A DNA stretch of 64,000 bases, from positions 88,362 to 152,361 of the forward strand of contig CAVUGU010000022.1 in NCBI GenBank assembly GCA_963741055.1. The letters run 5' to 3'. Each line of letters starts with the position of its first letter. Positions within the stretch are counted from its first letter, which is position 1. The notes beneath the pieces are model-generated. The model was not told the origin of the DNA. It searched no databases and was given only the letters and a program-made list of their open reading frames with translations. This document shows positions 8,925 through 19,350 of this stretch, one piece after another. The translations under genes and the position numbers were made by a program. The stretch is from Bog-756 sp963741055 (GTDB lineage: Bacteria > Actinomycetota > Acidimicrobiia > Acidimicrobiales > RAAP-2).

Positions 8925-9335
8925 GTGGGACGCACTCTGGTGATCGCAAAGCCCGACGCGGTCGAGCGCGGACTGACCGGTGAGATCATCGCCCGAATGG
9001 AGCGAAAGGGTCTTCGGTTGGTCGCCGCTGAGATGCGCGCCATCGACCCGGAGATCGCCGCTCGCCACTACGAGGAGCATTCCGAGAAGCCCTTCTACGA
9101 CGAACTGGTCCGGTTCATCACACGCTCGCCGGTCATGGTGATGGTCGTGGAAGGACCTCCGGAGACCTTCCGGGTGGTGCGGAACCTGATGGGTGCGACC
9201 AATCCGATCGAGGCCGCTCCGGGCACCATCCGGGGCGACCTCGCCCTCGAGACCGGAGAGAACCTCGTCCACGGCTCCGACTCGGAGGAGTCCGCGGCCC
9301 GCGAGATCGAGATCTTCTTCCCGAGCCTGGCCTGA
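8925..9335 (+). CDS. ndk: Nucleoside diphosphate kinase
   Basis: Transfers gamma-phosphate between nucleoside triphosphates and diphosphates through a phosphohistidine. The 136 residues are standard. The active site NLVHGSDSEESA places the phosphorylated histidine at residue 116. The LVIAKPDAVERGLTGEI N terminus and RNLMGATNP loop match the family. The GTG start at 8925 leaves no room for a Shine-Dalgarno because the -10 element is only nine bases away. The folC-ndk-mreB order is common in actinobacteria. Confidence 0.97.
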   Translation: MGRTLVIAKPDAVERGLTGEIIARMERKGLRLVAAEMRAIDPEIAARHYEEHSEKPFYDELVRFITRSPVMVMVVEGPPETFRVVRNLMGATNPIEAAPGTIRGDLALETGENLVHGSDSEESAAREIEIFFPSLA

Positions 9336-9421
9336 CCGGACTCGGCGACGCACCTCACGTTGCGCTCGTGCGCCGGTTTCTCCGGTGCGCTTTCGTCGCC
9401 GACGACAGCCCCGGGACGACC

Positions 9422-9450
9422 TTGTATCGCCCGACCGGATCCCGTAGCCT
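9422..9450 (+). promoter_or_regulatory. Sigma-70-like promoter of the mreBCD operon
   Basis: TTGTAT (9422-9427) and TAGCCT (9445-9450) are separated by exactly 17 bases in the gap after ndk. The mreB start lies about 100 bp downstream, so this transcript would have a leader with a Shine-Dalgarno, unlike the leaderless units nearby. Confidence 0.5.
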
Positions 9451-9554
9451 GAGTGCGGCTCCGGGGTCGGTGACGACCGGTGGAGGGGGAGCCATGGTGT
9501 GCCCTGCACGCCGCCAGAGTTCCGGACCGACCATCGACGGAGGAGCGCTCTCCG

Positions 9555-10586
9555 ATGCCTGACAACGGGTTTTCACTGCTCGGCCGCGACATGGCGGTCG
9601 ACCTCGGCACTGCCAACACCCTCGTCTACGTTCGCGGGCGCGGCATCGTCCTGAACGAGCCCTCGGTGGTGGCTGTGAACGTGAAGGACGGACGGCCGCT
9701 TGCGGTGGGAGCCGAGGCGAAGCGGATGATCGGCCGTACGCCGAGCCACATCCAGGCCATCCGGCCCCTGAAGGACGGGGTGATCGCGGACTTCGAGATC
9801 TGCGAGAAGATGCTCCGCTACTTCATCCACCGCGTCCACCAGCGTCGCTTCGCCAAGCCTCGGATGGTCATCTGCGTGCCCTCGGGGATCACCGGCGTCG
9901 AGCAGCGCGCGGTGATGGAGGCAGCCGAGTACGCGGGCGCCCGCAAGGCCTACATCATCGAAGAGCCGATGGCCGCGGCCATCGGGGCCGGACTGCCGGT
10001 GCACGAGCCGACCGGCAACATGGTCGTCGACATCGGCGGCGGCACGACCGAGGTCGCGGTCATCTCGCTCGGTGGGATCGTGACCAGCCAGTCGATCCGG
10101 ATCGGCGGCGACGAGCTCGACGAGGCGATCGTCTCCTTCGTGAAGAAGGAGTACAGCCTCGCACTGGGCGAGCGCACCGCAGAGGAGATCAAGATCGCGC
10201 TGGGCTCCGCCTACGAGCTCGAAGAGGAGCTGCACGCCGAGATCCGCGGACGCGACCTGGTGACCGGACTCCCGAAGACGGTGGTCATCTCCACCCAGGA
10301 GATCCGCAAGGCCGTCGACGAACCGGTGTCGGCGATCGTCGACGCGGTCAAGGTCACTCTCGACCGAACCCCGCCCGAGCTCGCCGCCGACATCATGGAG
10401 CAGGGCATCGTGCTGACCGGTGGCGGCGCCCTTCTCCACGGGCTCGACAGCCGGCTCACCCAGGAGACGGGCATGCCGATCGTGGTCGCCCGCGATCCCC
10501 TGAACTGCGTGGCCATCGGTAGCGGGCAGTGTCTCGAGGAGTTCGAGGCGCTGAAGCAGGTCCTCATCACGTCGTCGGCCCGCTGA
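9555..10586 (+). CDS. mreB: Rod shape-determining protein MreB
   Basis: Bacterial actin that positions the elongation machinery along the inner membrane. About 343 residues. Actin-fold nucleotide motifs are visible: AVDLGTANTLVYVRG (phosphate 1), VVDIGGGTTEVAVISLGG (phosphate 2), and IVLTGGGALLHGLD (adenosine). The ATG at 9555 is chosen over the upstream ATG at 9480 because conserved sequence begins here and GGAGGAG sits nine bases upstream. First gene of mreB-mreC-mreD-mrdA. Confidence 0.96.
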   Translation: MPDNGFSLLGRDMAVDLGTANTLVYVRGRGIVLNEPSVVAVNVKDGRPLAVGAEAKRMIGRTPSHIQAIRPLKDGVIADFEICEKMLRYFIHRVHQRRFAKPRMVICVPSGITGVEQRAVMEAAEYAGARKAYIIEEPMAAAIGAGLPVHEPTGNMVVDIGGGTTEVAVISLGGIVTSQSIRIGGDELDEAIVSFVKKEYSLALGERTAEEIKIALGSAYELEEELHAEIRGRDLVTGLPKTVVISTQEIRKAVDEPVSAIVDAVKVTLDRTPPELAADIMEQGIVLTGGGALLHGLDSRLTQETGMPIVVARDPLNCVAIGSGQCLEEFEALKQVLITSSAR

Positions 10587-10609
10587 TCGTCCCCGGAGGC
10601 CGTGCGTAG

Positions 10610-11446
10610 GTGGCGATGCAGCGGCGCTCCCGCCGTCCCCGTACGACGCTGCTCCTCCTGGTTCTTGCCTCTGTCACCATCATCACGCTCGATGCCAGGA
10701 GCGGCTTCCACTCGGTCACCTCGGGGCTGAAGTCGGTCGCGTCCGACGCCTTCGCCCCGATCCGTACCGGGGTGAACGACGTCATCGATCCGATCGGGAG
10801 CTTCCTCGCGGGGGCGGTCCACTACGGGGCGGTGAGCGAGCAGAACCAGAAGCTCCAGGCCGAGATCGGCAAGTTGAGGATGCAAGCCTCCGAGCAGGCC
10901 GACACCGTCCAGGCGATGAAGCAGCTGAGCGCCGTACTCGATCTGCCGTTCCTCCCGAACCTCCAGACCGTCCCGGCAGAGGTGACCGACTACGGGACGA
11001 GCGACTTCGCCGCGACCATCGGCATCAGCGTGGGGCGCGACGACGGCGTACAGCTCAATATGCCGGTGGTCGGCGCGGGCGGACTGGTCGGCCAAGTCGT
11101 CCAGGCGAATCACCACACCGCGACGGTGCGGCTCATCACCGACGGCCAGTCGTCGGTGGGCGCGCGCTACGGAGGGAACGGTGCGCTCGCAGTGCTCAAC
11201 GGGCAGGGTGCGGGCAAGCCGCTCGACGCGGACCTGGTTCCGCCGAACGCGCAACTGAGCGACGGCCAGCAATTCGTGACGAGCGGACTGCAGGGTGCGA
11301 TCTACCCACCGGGGATCCCGATCGCTCGGGTCGTCTCGTCGCGCTCGGGGATCGCCTCGTCGCAGGAGACGGTGACCCTCCAGCCGCTCGCCGATCTCCA
11401 GCACCTCCGTTACGTGTCGGTCGTGCTGTGGGGGCCGGCCACGTGA
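10610..11446 (+). CDS. mreC: Rod shape-determining protein MreC
   Basis: Bitopic protein that links cytoplasmic MreB to periplasmic PBP2. 278 residues. One N-terminal membrane helix (LLLLVLASVTIITL) follows a basic head. A coiled coil follows (EQNQKLQAEIGKLRMQ, residues about 75-105), then the beta-domain with TIGISVGRDDGVQLNMPVV. GTG 10610 has GGAGG ten bases upstream; ATG 10616 is an alternative. The stop overlaps the mreD start as GTGA. Confidence 0.93.
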   Translation: MAMQRRSRRPRTTLLLLVLASVTIITLDARSGFHSVTSGLKSVASDAFAPIRTGVNDVIDPIGSFLAGAVHYGAVSEQNQKLQAEIGKLRMQASEQADTVQAMKQLSAVLDLPFLPNLQTVPAEVTDYGTSDFAATIGISVGRDDGVQLNMPVVGAGGLVGQVVQANHHTATVRLITDGQSSVGARYGGNGALAVLNGQGAGKPLDADLVPPNAQLSDGQQFVTSGLQGAIYPPGIPIARVVSSRSGIASSQETVTLQPLADLQHLRYVSVVLWGPAT

Positions 11447-11979
11447 CCGGTCGCGACGTGGCCCGCTTCGTGCTCGTGGTCCTTCTCTTCGAAGTGGTTC
11501 AGCAGACCATCGTCCTCGATCTCCGGGTCGGTTCGGTGCACGCCGACGTAATGGTGCTCCTCCCGATCCTCGCCGGGCTGATCGGCGGCCCGAGCCGCGG
11601 CGCGGTGATGGGCTTCGGGGCAGGGTTGGTGGCGGACCTCTTCCTCCCGACGCCCTACGGTCTCTCTGCACTGGTCGGGAGCCTGGTCGGCTTCGCCAGC
11701 GGCGTCGCCACCTTGGTGCTCAACCGCTCCGCGTGGTGGCTGCCGCCGCTCGCGGCCTTCAGCGGCAGCGCGGTCTACGAGCTGCTGTACGCGTCGCTCG
11801 GCTCCGTGCTCGGTCAGCCCCAGATGCTCCACGTCGATCTGCTCCGCATCGTGCTGGTGGTCTCGGTCACCAATGCGGTGCTCGCGCTCCCGGCCATGCG
11901 CCTCGTCGCCTGGGCGATGCCGGCCTCCTCGACCGAGGGGATCCCCACCTCGACCCTGTCCTCGGGGGCCACCAGGTGA
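11443..11979 (+). CDS. mreD: Rod shape-determining protein MreD
   Basis: Small polytopic membrane protein of the elongasome, 178 residues with about five hydrophobic segments (for example FVLVVLLFEVVQQTIVLDL and LVGSLVGFASGVATLVL). The conserved PILAGLIGGPSRGAVMGFGAG loop identifies it. The GTG at 11443 overlaps the mreC stop, suggesting translational coupling, and is preferred to a GTG 15 bases upstream. Confidence 0.9.
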   Translation: MTGRDVARFVLVVLLFEVVQQTIVLDLRVGSVHADVMVLLPILAGLIGGPSRGAVMGFGAGLVADLFLPTPYGLSALVGSLVGFASGVATLVLNRSAWWLPPLAAFSGSAVYELLYASLGSVLGQPQMLHVDLLRIVLVVSVTNAVLALPAMRLVAWAMPASSTEGIPTSTLSSGATR

Positions 11980-12040
11980 GTAGGGACCTGCGGGCCGGGC
12001 GCGCACGCTGCCCGGCCGGGGCTTGGGATACTGGGGACCC

Positions 12041-14226
12041 GTGAGCCGCTCACTCCGCCACCCCTTCCGCGGCTCGAAGCGCTTCGCCCGTCCCGCGTCC
12101 GAGCGCCGCCCGAAGACCCGGTCGCCGCGGCAGCCGAAGATGCGACAGAGTCGCTTCTCCGTCGAGGCGATGCTCGACGCGCCCGACACCACCGCGGCAA
12201 GGCCAGGGCTCCGTCTGCGGATCGCGGGCCTGGCAGTCGTCGTGCTCTTCGCGCTGCTCGGCTTGCGCCTGTGGACCCTCCAGGTCCTCCAGGCGCCGGC
12301 CGCGGCCCAGGCGGTGACCGCCAATCAGATCCGGACGGTCTCGGTCGCCCCTACCCGGGGTCTGATCCTCGATCGCTACGGCAACCCGCTCGTCGGTGAC
12401 ACGGTCACCGAGCAGATCACTCTTTCGCGTCTGACCGCGCAGCAGCACCCCGACGTGGTGGGACGGCTCGCCGCCCTGATCGGTCAGACCACCGCACAGG
12501 TCGACGCGACCATCGCCGATCCGCGCTTCAGCCTCTACAAGCCCGTCCCGGTCCTCTCCAACGCGCCGTTGTCCGACATCATCTACATCAAGGAACACCA
12601 GAGCGAGTTCCCGGGGGTGAGCTCGGTCGCGACCAGCCAGCGGAGCTACCCCCAACTGGAGATGGCCGGTCCGGCGCAAAACGGTTACCCGGGTTCGCAG
12701 GTGCTCGGGTACGTCGGGACCATCAACAGCACCGAGCTCGCCTCGAGAGCCTCGCAGGGCTACCAGGCCGGTGACGCGTTCGGGCAGTCGGGCCTCGAGT
12801 ACCAGTACGAGCCCTACCTGAGGGGAAACCCGGGTCGCCAGGAACTCGAAGTCGACTCGACCGGCCAGGTGGCCGGGACGTTGAAGACCACCCCGGCGGT
12901 CTCGGGTGACAACGTCGTGACCAACATCGACACCGGGCTCCAGCAGGTCGCGGACAACGCGCTGGCCCAGCAGATCCTGAAGCTGCGCGGCGGGGTCGAC
13001 CCGTCGTGCAACAACGGCACCGGGTGCTACCCGGCGGCCACCAGCGGGGCGGTGGTGGTGATGAGCCCGCAGACCGGCGCGGTCTACGCCATGTCGTCCT
13101 ACCCCTCCTACAACCCCTCGGTCTGGGTCGGGGGCATCTCGACCGCCGAGTACGCGGCCTTGAGCAACCCCGCCAACCAGGAGCCGCTGCTCAACCGGGC
13201 CATCGACGGGCTCTACACGCCGGGATCGACCTTCAAGCTCAACACGGCGACCGCCGCCCTCGACTCGGGGCTCTGGAACGCGGGCGATACCTACGACGAC
13301 GCGGCACCTTCAGCTTCCCCGGCTGCAAGACCAACACCGGGTCGTGCACCCCGCTGCACAACAGCGAAGGCGAGGGCGGCTTCGGCTCGATCGACATCAC
13401 GACCGCGCTCACCGTCTCGAGCGACGACTTCTTCTACAACCTCGGCGCACTCTTCTACGGGGCGACCGGTAAGTACGGGCCGACCCCGATCCAAGACTTC
13501 GCCAATGCCTACAGCCTCGGTGAGCAGACCGGCATCGACCTGCCCGGTGAGACGACCGCCGCCCGGGTCGACAGCCAGGCCGAGCGGGTCAAGCTGCACG
13601 CCGAGAACCCGGTCGCCTTCCCCAACACCTACTGGTACACCGGCGACAACGTCGAGATGGCCTTCGGACAGGGCGGCACGGTCATCACACCGATCGAGCA
13701 GGCGGTGGCGTACGCGACCTTCGCCAACGGCGGCACCCGCTACGCGCCGCAGGTGGCGGCTGCGATCGTCTCGTCGTCGGGCAAGGTGGTGAAGCGGTTC
13801 ACCCCGCAGGTGGTCGGCCACGTGAACCTGCCACCCTCGACCTTCCAGCCGATGCTCGCCGGGTTCGAAGGCGCGGTCAACTCGCCGAACGGCACCGCCT
13901 ACGGGGTACCGGGGCTCGGTTCGTTCCCCGGCGGCGTTGCCGGCAAGACAGGAACCGCGGACACCGAGCCGGGCAAGGAGCCGACCGGGTGGTTCGTCGG
14001 GTTCGGTCCGATCAACGATCCGCAGTACGTCGTCGTCTGCGTGATCGATCAGGCCGGCTTCGGGGTGACCGCATCGGCACCGGTGGTCGGTCAGATCTAC
14101 AACTATCTGGCCTCACACCCGGTGACCGCGCCCGCGATCCCTCCCCAGAGCCAGATCGTGAAGTCGACGACGCCGGTGCCGCTTCCGGTGACCACCCCTC
14201 CGACCACCACGCCGGCCAAAGGCTGA
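12041..14226 (+). CDS. mrdA: Penicillin-binding protein 2, transpeptidase (one-base frameshift)
   Basis: Elongation-specific D,D-transpeptidase that cross-links peptidoglycan with the Mre complex. A membrane anchor (IAGLAVVVLFALLGLRLW) is followed by a PBP dimer domain. The SXXK serine is near residue 396 in TPGSTFKLN. The frame breaks at about 13303, where GCGGCACC appears to lack one G; restoring it joins GDTYDD to GTFSFPGCKTNTGS. The second part has the SxN-like SSDDFFYN, KTG in VAGKTGTAD, and a Pro/Thr tail. A single-copy essential gene, so a sequence error is likelier than a real mutation. No rodA follows. Confidence 0.92.
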
Positions 14227-14283
14227 GCCGCCGACGGCCCGAACGAGCCCGGCGCGCCCGGCCCAGCTCGGAGCGGCTCTAGC

Positions 14284-16315
14284 ATGGCGGGGGAGATGGA
14301 GTCGCTCTGGCCACAGGTCGAACCGCTGTTGGCCCAGGTCACGAAGCCTGCTCGCTACATCGGCGGTGAACTCGGCGCGCAGGCCCGCGAGCACCTGCCC
14401 CGACAGGTCTCCTGGCTGCTCGTCTACCCCGACACCTACGAGATCGGCCTGCCCAATCAGGGGCTCCAGATCCTCTACGAGATCCTGAACGAACGAGACG
14501 ACGCGGTCGCCGAGCGGGCCTACGCCCCCTGGGTCGACATGGAAGCCGCCATGCGCGAGGCCGAGGTACCGCTCTTCTCGCTGGAGAACCATCTGCCCGC
14601 CGCGGGCTTCGACGTCATCGCCTTCAACCTCTCCGCCGAGCTCGTCTACACCAACGTGCTCAACCTGCTCGACCTCGCGGGCATGCCGGTGCGAACGGCC
14701 GCGAGGGGCGAGGACCATCCCCTCGTGGTCGCCGGCGGCCACTGCGCGTTCAACCCCGAACCGCTCGCCGACTTCGTCGACTGCTTCGTGCTCGGGGACG
14801 GCGAGGAGGCCGTGGGCGAGATCAACGAGGTGCTGGCGGCAGCCGGTCATCGCGCGCCGAGGGAGGCACTGTTGCGCCGGCTCTCGGTGGTGCCCGGCGT
14901 CTACGTCCCTTCGTGTTACGAGCCCCGGTACGCGGATCTCGGCGGCGGAGAAGGTCCCGATCGCCTGGTCGAGACGGTGCCCCGCTATCCCGAGACACCC
15001 GAGCGGGTGGAGAAGCTGACCGTGGCCGACCTGGCGGCCTGGCCCTATCCGAAACAGCACCTGGTGCCGCTCATCGAAGTGGTCCACGACCGTCTCAACG
15101 TCGAGATCTTCCGTGGCTGTACCCGCGGATGCCGGTTCTGCCAGGCGGGCATGATCACCCGACCGGTGCGCGAGCGGCCGGTGGAGCAGGTGCGCGAGAT
15201 GGTCTCGGCGGGGCTCGCCCGCACCGGCTACGACGAGGTCGCCCTCACCTCGCTCTCCAGCGCGGACTACTCGGGCATCGAGGGGACGATCTCGTCGATC
15301 ATCGACGATCCGGCGTGTTCGGGTCAGGTGTCGGTCAGCCTCCCGAGCCTCCGGGTCGACGCGTTCACCGTCGAGACCGCCGCGCAGATCCAACGGGTGC
15401 GGCGAACCGGACTCACCTTTGCGCCCGAAGGTGGGACCTGGCGGATGCGCCAGGTCATCAACAAGCTCATCCGCGAAGAGGACCTCTATTCGGCGGTCGA
15501 CGCCGCGTTCAGCCAGGGATGGCGCCGCATCAAGCTCTACTTCCTGATCGGCCTCCCGACCGAGACCGACGAGGACACCCTCGGGATCGCCGAGCTCACC
15601 CGCCGCTGCGTGGAGATCGGGCGCAGCCATCATCGTGGCGCGTCGGTCACCGCCTCGGTCGGTGGCTTCGTGCCGAAGGCCCACACTCCGTTCCAGTGGT
15701 TCGGACAGAACACCGTGGAAGAGCTCACCCGCAAGGTCCGGCTGCTCCGAGACGCCACCCGGGGGGTGAGGGGGCTGACCTTCAAGTGGCACGACCCGAG
15801 GGCCACCGCGGCCGAGGGTGTGGTGAGCCGAGGCGACCGGCGGATGGGCGACGTGGTCGAGTACGTCTGGCGCCGGGGCGGGGTCTTCCAGGAGTGGTCC
15901 GAGTACTTCGACCTCGACCGTTGGACCGAGGCGCTCGCAGCGAAGGGGATGTCGCTCGAGGACACCGTCTACCGCCATCGCGAGCGAGGGGGAGGCGCTG
16001 CCCTGGGACCACCTCTCCGCCGGCCTGCACCGTGATTTCCTCTGGCAGGACTGGGTCGATGCGCTGGCCGAGCACGGGCTCGAGGACTGCAGGTGGACCG
16101 CCTGTTACGACTGCGGTGCCTGCACCGGCTTCGGCGTGGAACACGTGGTCGCCTCGGCGGTCCCGCCGGCCGGCGGGAGCCAGGGGACCGGGCAGGATCT
16201 CTCAACTGGAGGCCGGGTGCCGGTACGATTCTTGTCCACGGCGCCGTCCGGCGCCGGGCCGGGTGGGGGGCGCTCGGCGGTCGACGCGGCCCTGCGGGCC
16301 GGAAGGGGTAGCTGA
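14284..16315 (+). CDS. TIGR03960-type B12-binding radical SAM protein (one-base frameshift)
   Basis: Member of the radical SAM family with an N-terminal cobalamin-binding-like region (VYPDTYEIGLPNQGLQILYE) found next to a DUF2344 protein and RNase E/G in many bacteria. The radical SAM cluster is FRGCTRGCRFCQAGM with the CxxxCxxC cysteines near residues 280-287. A run of five G at 15988-15992 carries one base too many. Removing one restores WDHLSAGLHRDFLWQDWVD and a conserved C-terminal CYDCGACTGFG motif to the stop at 16313-16315. The exact reaction is unknown; the context suggests RNA or ribosome modification. Two bases separate it from the next start region. Confidence 0.88.
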
Positions 16316-16316
16316 C

Positions 16317-17084
16317 GTGCGGGTCCGGTTCCGCTACGCGAAGCTCGGCAAGGTTCGTTTCACCAGCCAGCGTGACGTAGCCCGGATGTGGGAGCGTGCC
16401 CTGCGCCGTGGGGCGCTGCCGGTCGCTTACTCGAAGGGCTTCTCGCCGCGGCCCCAGCTCAGCTTCGGTCTCGCCCTCCCGACCACCTGCGAATCGCTGG
16501 CCGAGTACGTGGACGTGGCCTTCGACGAGGACCGGATCGGCCCCGGCGGCCTCGAGGCCTCCACCTTGCCGTCAGGACTCTCGGATCTCATGCCCGAGGG
16601 GGTCGAGGTGGTCGCCGCCGCCCCGATCGAGCGAGGCCCGTCGTCCCTGCAGGAGCAGGTGAGCTCCTGCGAATGGGAGATCCGCCTGCGGGGAGCCGAA
16701 GCAGCCGAGGTCGAGGAGATGGTCGGGGCCTTCGTCGCCGCTGCGGCGGTGTCGGTGAGCCGCGAGCGGAAGGGCCGGGTGGCGGCCGACGACATCCGCC
16801 CCTCGGTGCTGGCCCTCGCGGCGGCCGAGGTGGACGGAGCGGCGGCGCTGGTCGCCGAGACGGCGACCCACCCACGGGGGATCCGGCCGGCCGAGCTCGT
16901 GCAGGGAATCGTGGTGGCAGCAGGTGTCGCCGGTAAGGGCGAGACAGCCCGGAACCCGGCCATCGACCGGGCGTGCAGGACGAAACAGTGGATCGAGCGC
17001 GACGGCTGCCGAGTGGAGCCGCTCCCCGCCGGGGACGGCCGCCAGGCGGCCGGGCGCGCCGTGCACACCGTGGTGTGTGCGTGA
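16317..17084 (+). CDS. TIGR03936 / DUF2344 radical SAM-linked protein
   Basis: About 255 residues beginning at GTG 16317. The N terminus VRVRFRYAKLGKVRFTSQRD and the SKGFSPRPQLSFGLALP block are diagnostic of the DUF2344 family that always accompanies the upstream radical SAM protein. It has no catalytic motif I can name, so it probably acts as a partner or substrate-binding subunit. It is one base from the preceding gene and 24 bp from the RNase gene, so the three are likely cotranscribed. Confidence 0.88.
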   Translation: MRVRFRYAKLGKVRFTSQRDVARMWERALRRGALPVAYSKGFSPRPQLSFGLALPTTCESLAEYVDVAFDEDRIGPGGLEASTLPSGLSDLMPEGVEVVAAAPIERGPSSLQEQVSSCEWEIRLRGAEAAEVEEMVGAFVAAAAVSVSRERKGRVAADDIRPSVLALAAAEVDGAAALVAETATHPRGIRPAELVQGIVVAAGVAGKGETARNPAIDRACRTKQWIERDGCRVEPLPAGDGRQAAGRAVHTVVCA

Positions 17085-17108
17085 TGAGCAATATCGGAAG
17101 GGAATTCG

Positions 17109-19031
17109 ATGTCAGATGCAAGAGCCGGGAATCCGGCGGAGGTCCCTTCGGAGGCTGGTGCGCCGCCGGTGGCGCAGGCCGAGCCGTCACCTCCCGATGC
17201 AGGTGGCGAAGGCGCCGCTGGTGACGGAGGGCTGACCACCGGAGTCGCGGCCGGCTCCGGCGACCAGGGCGAGGAACCCGCCCGCGCCGGCGTCGCGGAT
17301 CGCGCGGTGGGCGCGGCCGTTCACGGTCAGGGTCCGGTTCGTCATCGGGCAACGGATCGGCCCCCGGAGCGGTTCGGGCGGGTACCGCCGATGTTGCAGG
17401 ACGCGGACGCCGCGGTGAGCGCCGGTCCACCACCGTTCGCCGCGACCGCCTCCTCGCAAGATTCAGCTCCAGGAGGAGCAGCCGCCCCGTCCCGGGTGAC
17501 CGGGGAGCGACCGAAGATCGGCGACACCAGGCCCGCTCCACCGTCGGCGACCTCGAGCGGCGGACGCGGCGGGGGCGGCACACGGACCCGCCAGCGTCCG
17601 AAAGCGCCGATCGAGCCCGCTCCCGGCAAGTCGGCTCCGAGCGGGTCGGGGAACGGGCGTGCGGGCAAGTCGGCACCGCCTCGCAACGGCGACGGTCAGA
17701 GGGCCGAGCGAGCAGAGCCGGCCGAAGGTCGACGGGGTGGTCGCGAGCGGCGGGGCAAGGCCGTCGGTCGCTACATGATCTGCGTGCACGTGCGGGGCGA
17801 CGTGACCCACATCGCCCTCCTCGAGGGCCGCACCCTCGTCGAGCACTACGTCTCGCGTGCCTCCGACGACACCACCCAGATCGACGGCAACATCTACCGC
17901 GGCCGGGTGCAGAACGTCCTCCCCGGCATGGAAGCCGCGTTCATCGACATCGGGACCCCGAAGAACGCCGTGCTCTACCACGGCGATGTCCGATACGACA
18001 CCGACGACGTCGAGACGGGAACCCGCGGGCAGCCCCGGATCGAGCAGCTGCTCCGCCCGGGACAGAACATCCTCTGCCAGGTCACGAAGAACCCGATCGG
18101 GGCGAAGGGCGCCCGCCTGACCCAGGAGGTCTCGCTTCCCGGGCGCTTCGTCGTGCTCGTCCCGAACTCGAGCGCGTTCGGGATCTCGAAGCGCCTCGAC
18201 GACAGCGAGCGGCGGCGTCTGCGCCGGATCGTCGACGCGGTCCGCCCCGAGGGGCACGGGCTGATCGTGCGCACCGCCGCGGCCGGAGCCAGCGCGGAAG
18301 AGCTCGCTGACGACGTCCAACGCCTGATCGACCAGTGGGAGACCATCGCCGCGGACTCCCTCGAGGGCCAGGGCCCCTCCCTGCTCTACCGCGAACCAGC
18401 CATCGCGGTGCGGGTCATCCGCGAGGAGCTCAACCGCGAGTACCGAGCGGTGGTGATCGACGACCTCGCTCTCTACGAGCAGGTCAAGGAGTACGTGGGT
18501 GCGCTCAACCCCGAGCTCGCGGATCGGGTCGAGTTCTTCGATCCCGAGGTCGAGACGCTTCCCCTCTTCGAGCGCTACCACGTGCACGAGCAGCTGCACA
18601 AAGCCCTCGATCGCAAGGTCTATCTCCCCTCGGGAGGCTCGCTCGTCATCGACCGGGCCGAGGCCTTGACCGTCATCGACGTGAACACCGGCAAGAACGT
18701 GGGCACCACCAACCTCGAGGAGACCGTCTACCGCAACAACCTCGAGGCGGCCGACGAGGTCGCCCGGCAGCTCCGCCTCCGCGACATCGGCGGGATCATC
18801 GTCATCGACTTCATCGACATGGAGGTCAAGGAGAACCGCGACAAGGTCGGCAGCGCACTCCGGTCGGCCTTGGCCAGGGACAAGACGCGGACCCAGGTCT
18901 TCGACATCTCCGACCTCGGCCTGGTCGAGATGACCCGCAAGCGGGTGTCGGAGGGGTTGATCGAGTCGCTCTCGACCACCTGCGAGATCTGCGGGGGGCG
19001 CGGCATCGTCCTCGAGGATCCGGAGCTGTAG
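17109..19031 (+). CDS. Ribonuclease E/G family endoribonuclease with disordered N-terminal extension
   Basis: Endonuclease for rRNA maturation and mRNA decay. 640 residues. The first about 220 are Pro/Ala/Gly/Arg-rich with no predicted fold, as in actinobacterial RNase E/G. The catalytic core follows: an S1-like region (GNIYRGRVQNVLPGMEAAFIDIG), then the magnesium-binding DVNTGKN and DFIDME motifs. A zinc-link-like CEICGGRG sits near the C terminus. The start ATG 17109 has GGAAGG upstream. Position before rplU-rpmA-obgE is conserved across actinobacteria. Confidence 0.92.
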   Translation: MSDARAGNPAEVPSEAGAPPVAQAEPSPPDAGGEGAAGDGGLTTGVAAGSGDQGEEPARAGVADRAVGAAVHGQGPVRHRATDRPPERFGRVPPMLQDADAAVSAGPPPFAATASSQDSAPGGAAAPSRVTGERPKIGDTRPAPPSATSSGGRGGGGTRTRQRPKAPIEPAPGKSAPSGSGNGRAGKSAPPRNGDGQRAERAEPAEGRRGGRERRGKAVGRYMICVHVRGDVTHIALLEGRTLVEHYVSRASDDTTQIDGNIYRGRVQNVLPGMEAAFIDIGTPKNAVLYHGDVRYDTDDVETGTRGQPRIEQLLRPGQNILCQVTKNPIGAKGARLTQEVSLPGRFVVLVPNSSAFGISKRLDDSERRRLRRIVDAVRPEGHGLIVRTAAAGASAEELADDVQRLIDQWETIAADSLEGQGPSLLYREPAIAVRVIREELNREYRAVVIDDLALYEQVKEYVGALNPELADRVEFFDPEVETLPLFERYHVHEQLHKALDRKVYLPSGGSLVIDRAEALTVIDVNTGKNVGTTNLEETVYRNNLEAADEVARQLRLRDIGGIIVIDFIDMEVKENRDKVGSALRSALARDKTRTQVFDISDLGLVEMTRKRVSEGLIESLSTTCEICGGRGIVLEDPEL

Positions 19032-19043
19032 ACTCGCACGCCT
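19029..19043 (+). promoter_or_regulatory. Leaderless -10 element of rplU
   Basis: TAGACT at 19029-19034, overlapping the stop of the RNase gene, is followed by nine bases and the rplU ATG at 19044. No Shine-Dalgarno is visible. Confidence 0.5.
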
Positions 19044-19349
19044 ATGTACGCCGTCATCAAGACCGGAGGAAAGCAGGAGCGGGTCGCCGAGGGCCAAGAG
19101 CTCCGCGTCGAGCTGCTCGGTGACCCCGGCACCGAGGTCACCTTCCAGCCGGTCCTGGTCGTCGACGGCGACCGGGTCCTCGCGACGCCCGCGCAACTGG
19201 CCGGCTCGTCGGTGACTGCCACCGTGGTGGGGGAGGAGCTCGGGGAGAAGATCCGGGGCTTCACCTACAAGAACAAGTCGCGCCAGTCGACCCGTTGGGG
19301 TCACCGGCAGCGCTACTCGACCATCGCCATCACGTCGATCACCGCCTGA
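19044..19349 (+). CDS. rplU: 50S ribosomal protein L21
   Basis: Large-subunit protein, 101 residues, full length. MYAVIKTGGKQERVAEG and the C-terminal GEKIRGFTYKNKSRQ followed by R.GHRQ are characteristic. It follows RNase E/G directly and precedes rpmA, the universal L21-L27 pairing. A leaderless-type -10 element just upstream suggests it can be transcribed independently of the RNase gene. Confidence 0.97.
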   Translation: MYAVIKTGGKQERVAEGQELRVELLGDPGTEVTFQPVLVVDGDRVLATPAQLAGSSVTATVVGEELGEKIRGFTYKNKSRQSTRWGHRQRYSTIAITSITA

Positions 19350-19350
19350 A

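Noticed and set aside
14113..15978. 621-codon minus-strand open frame
   Set aside because: Antisense to the conserved radical SAM gene with typical shadow composition.
16317..17084. Large open frame running from 14913 through this gene as one protein
   Set aside because: The upstream part is a shadow of the radical SAM gene in another frame; only from GTG 16317 does DUF2344 sequence begin.
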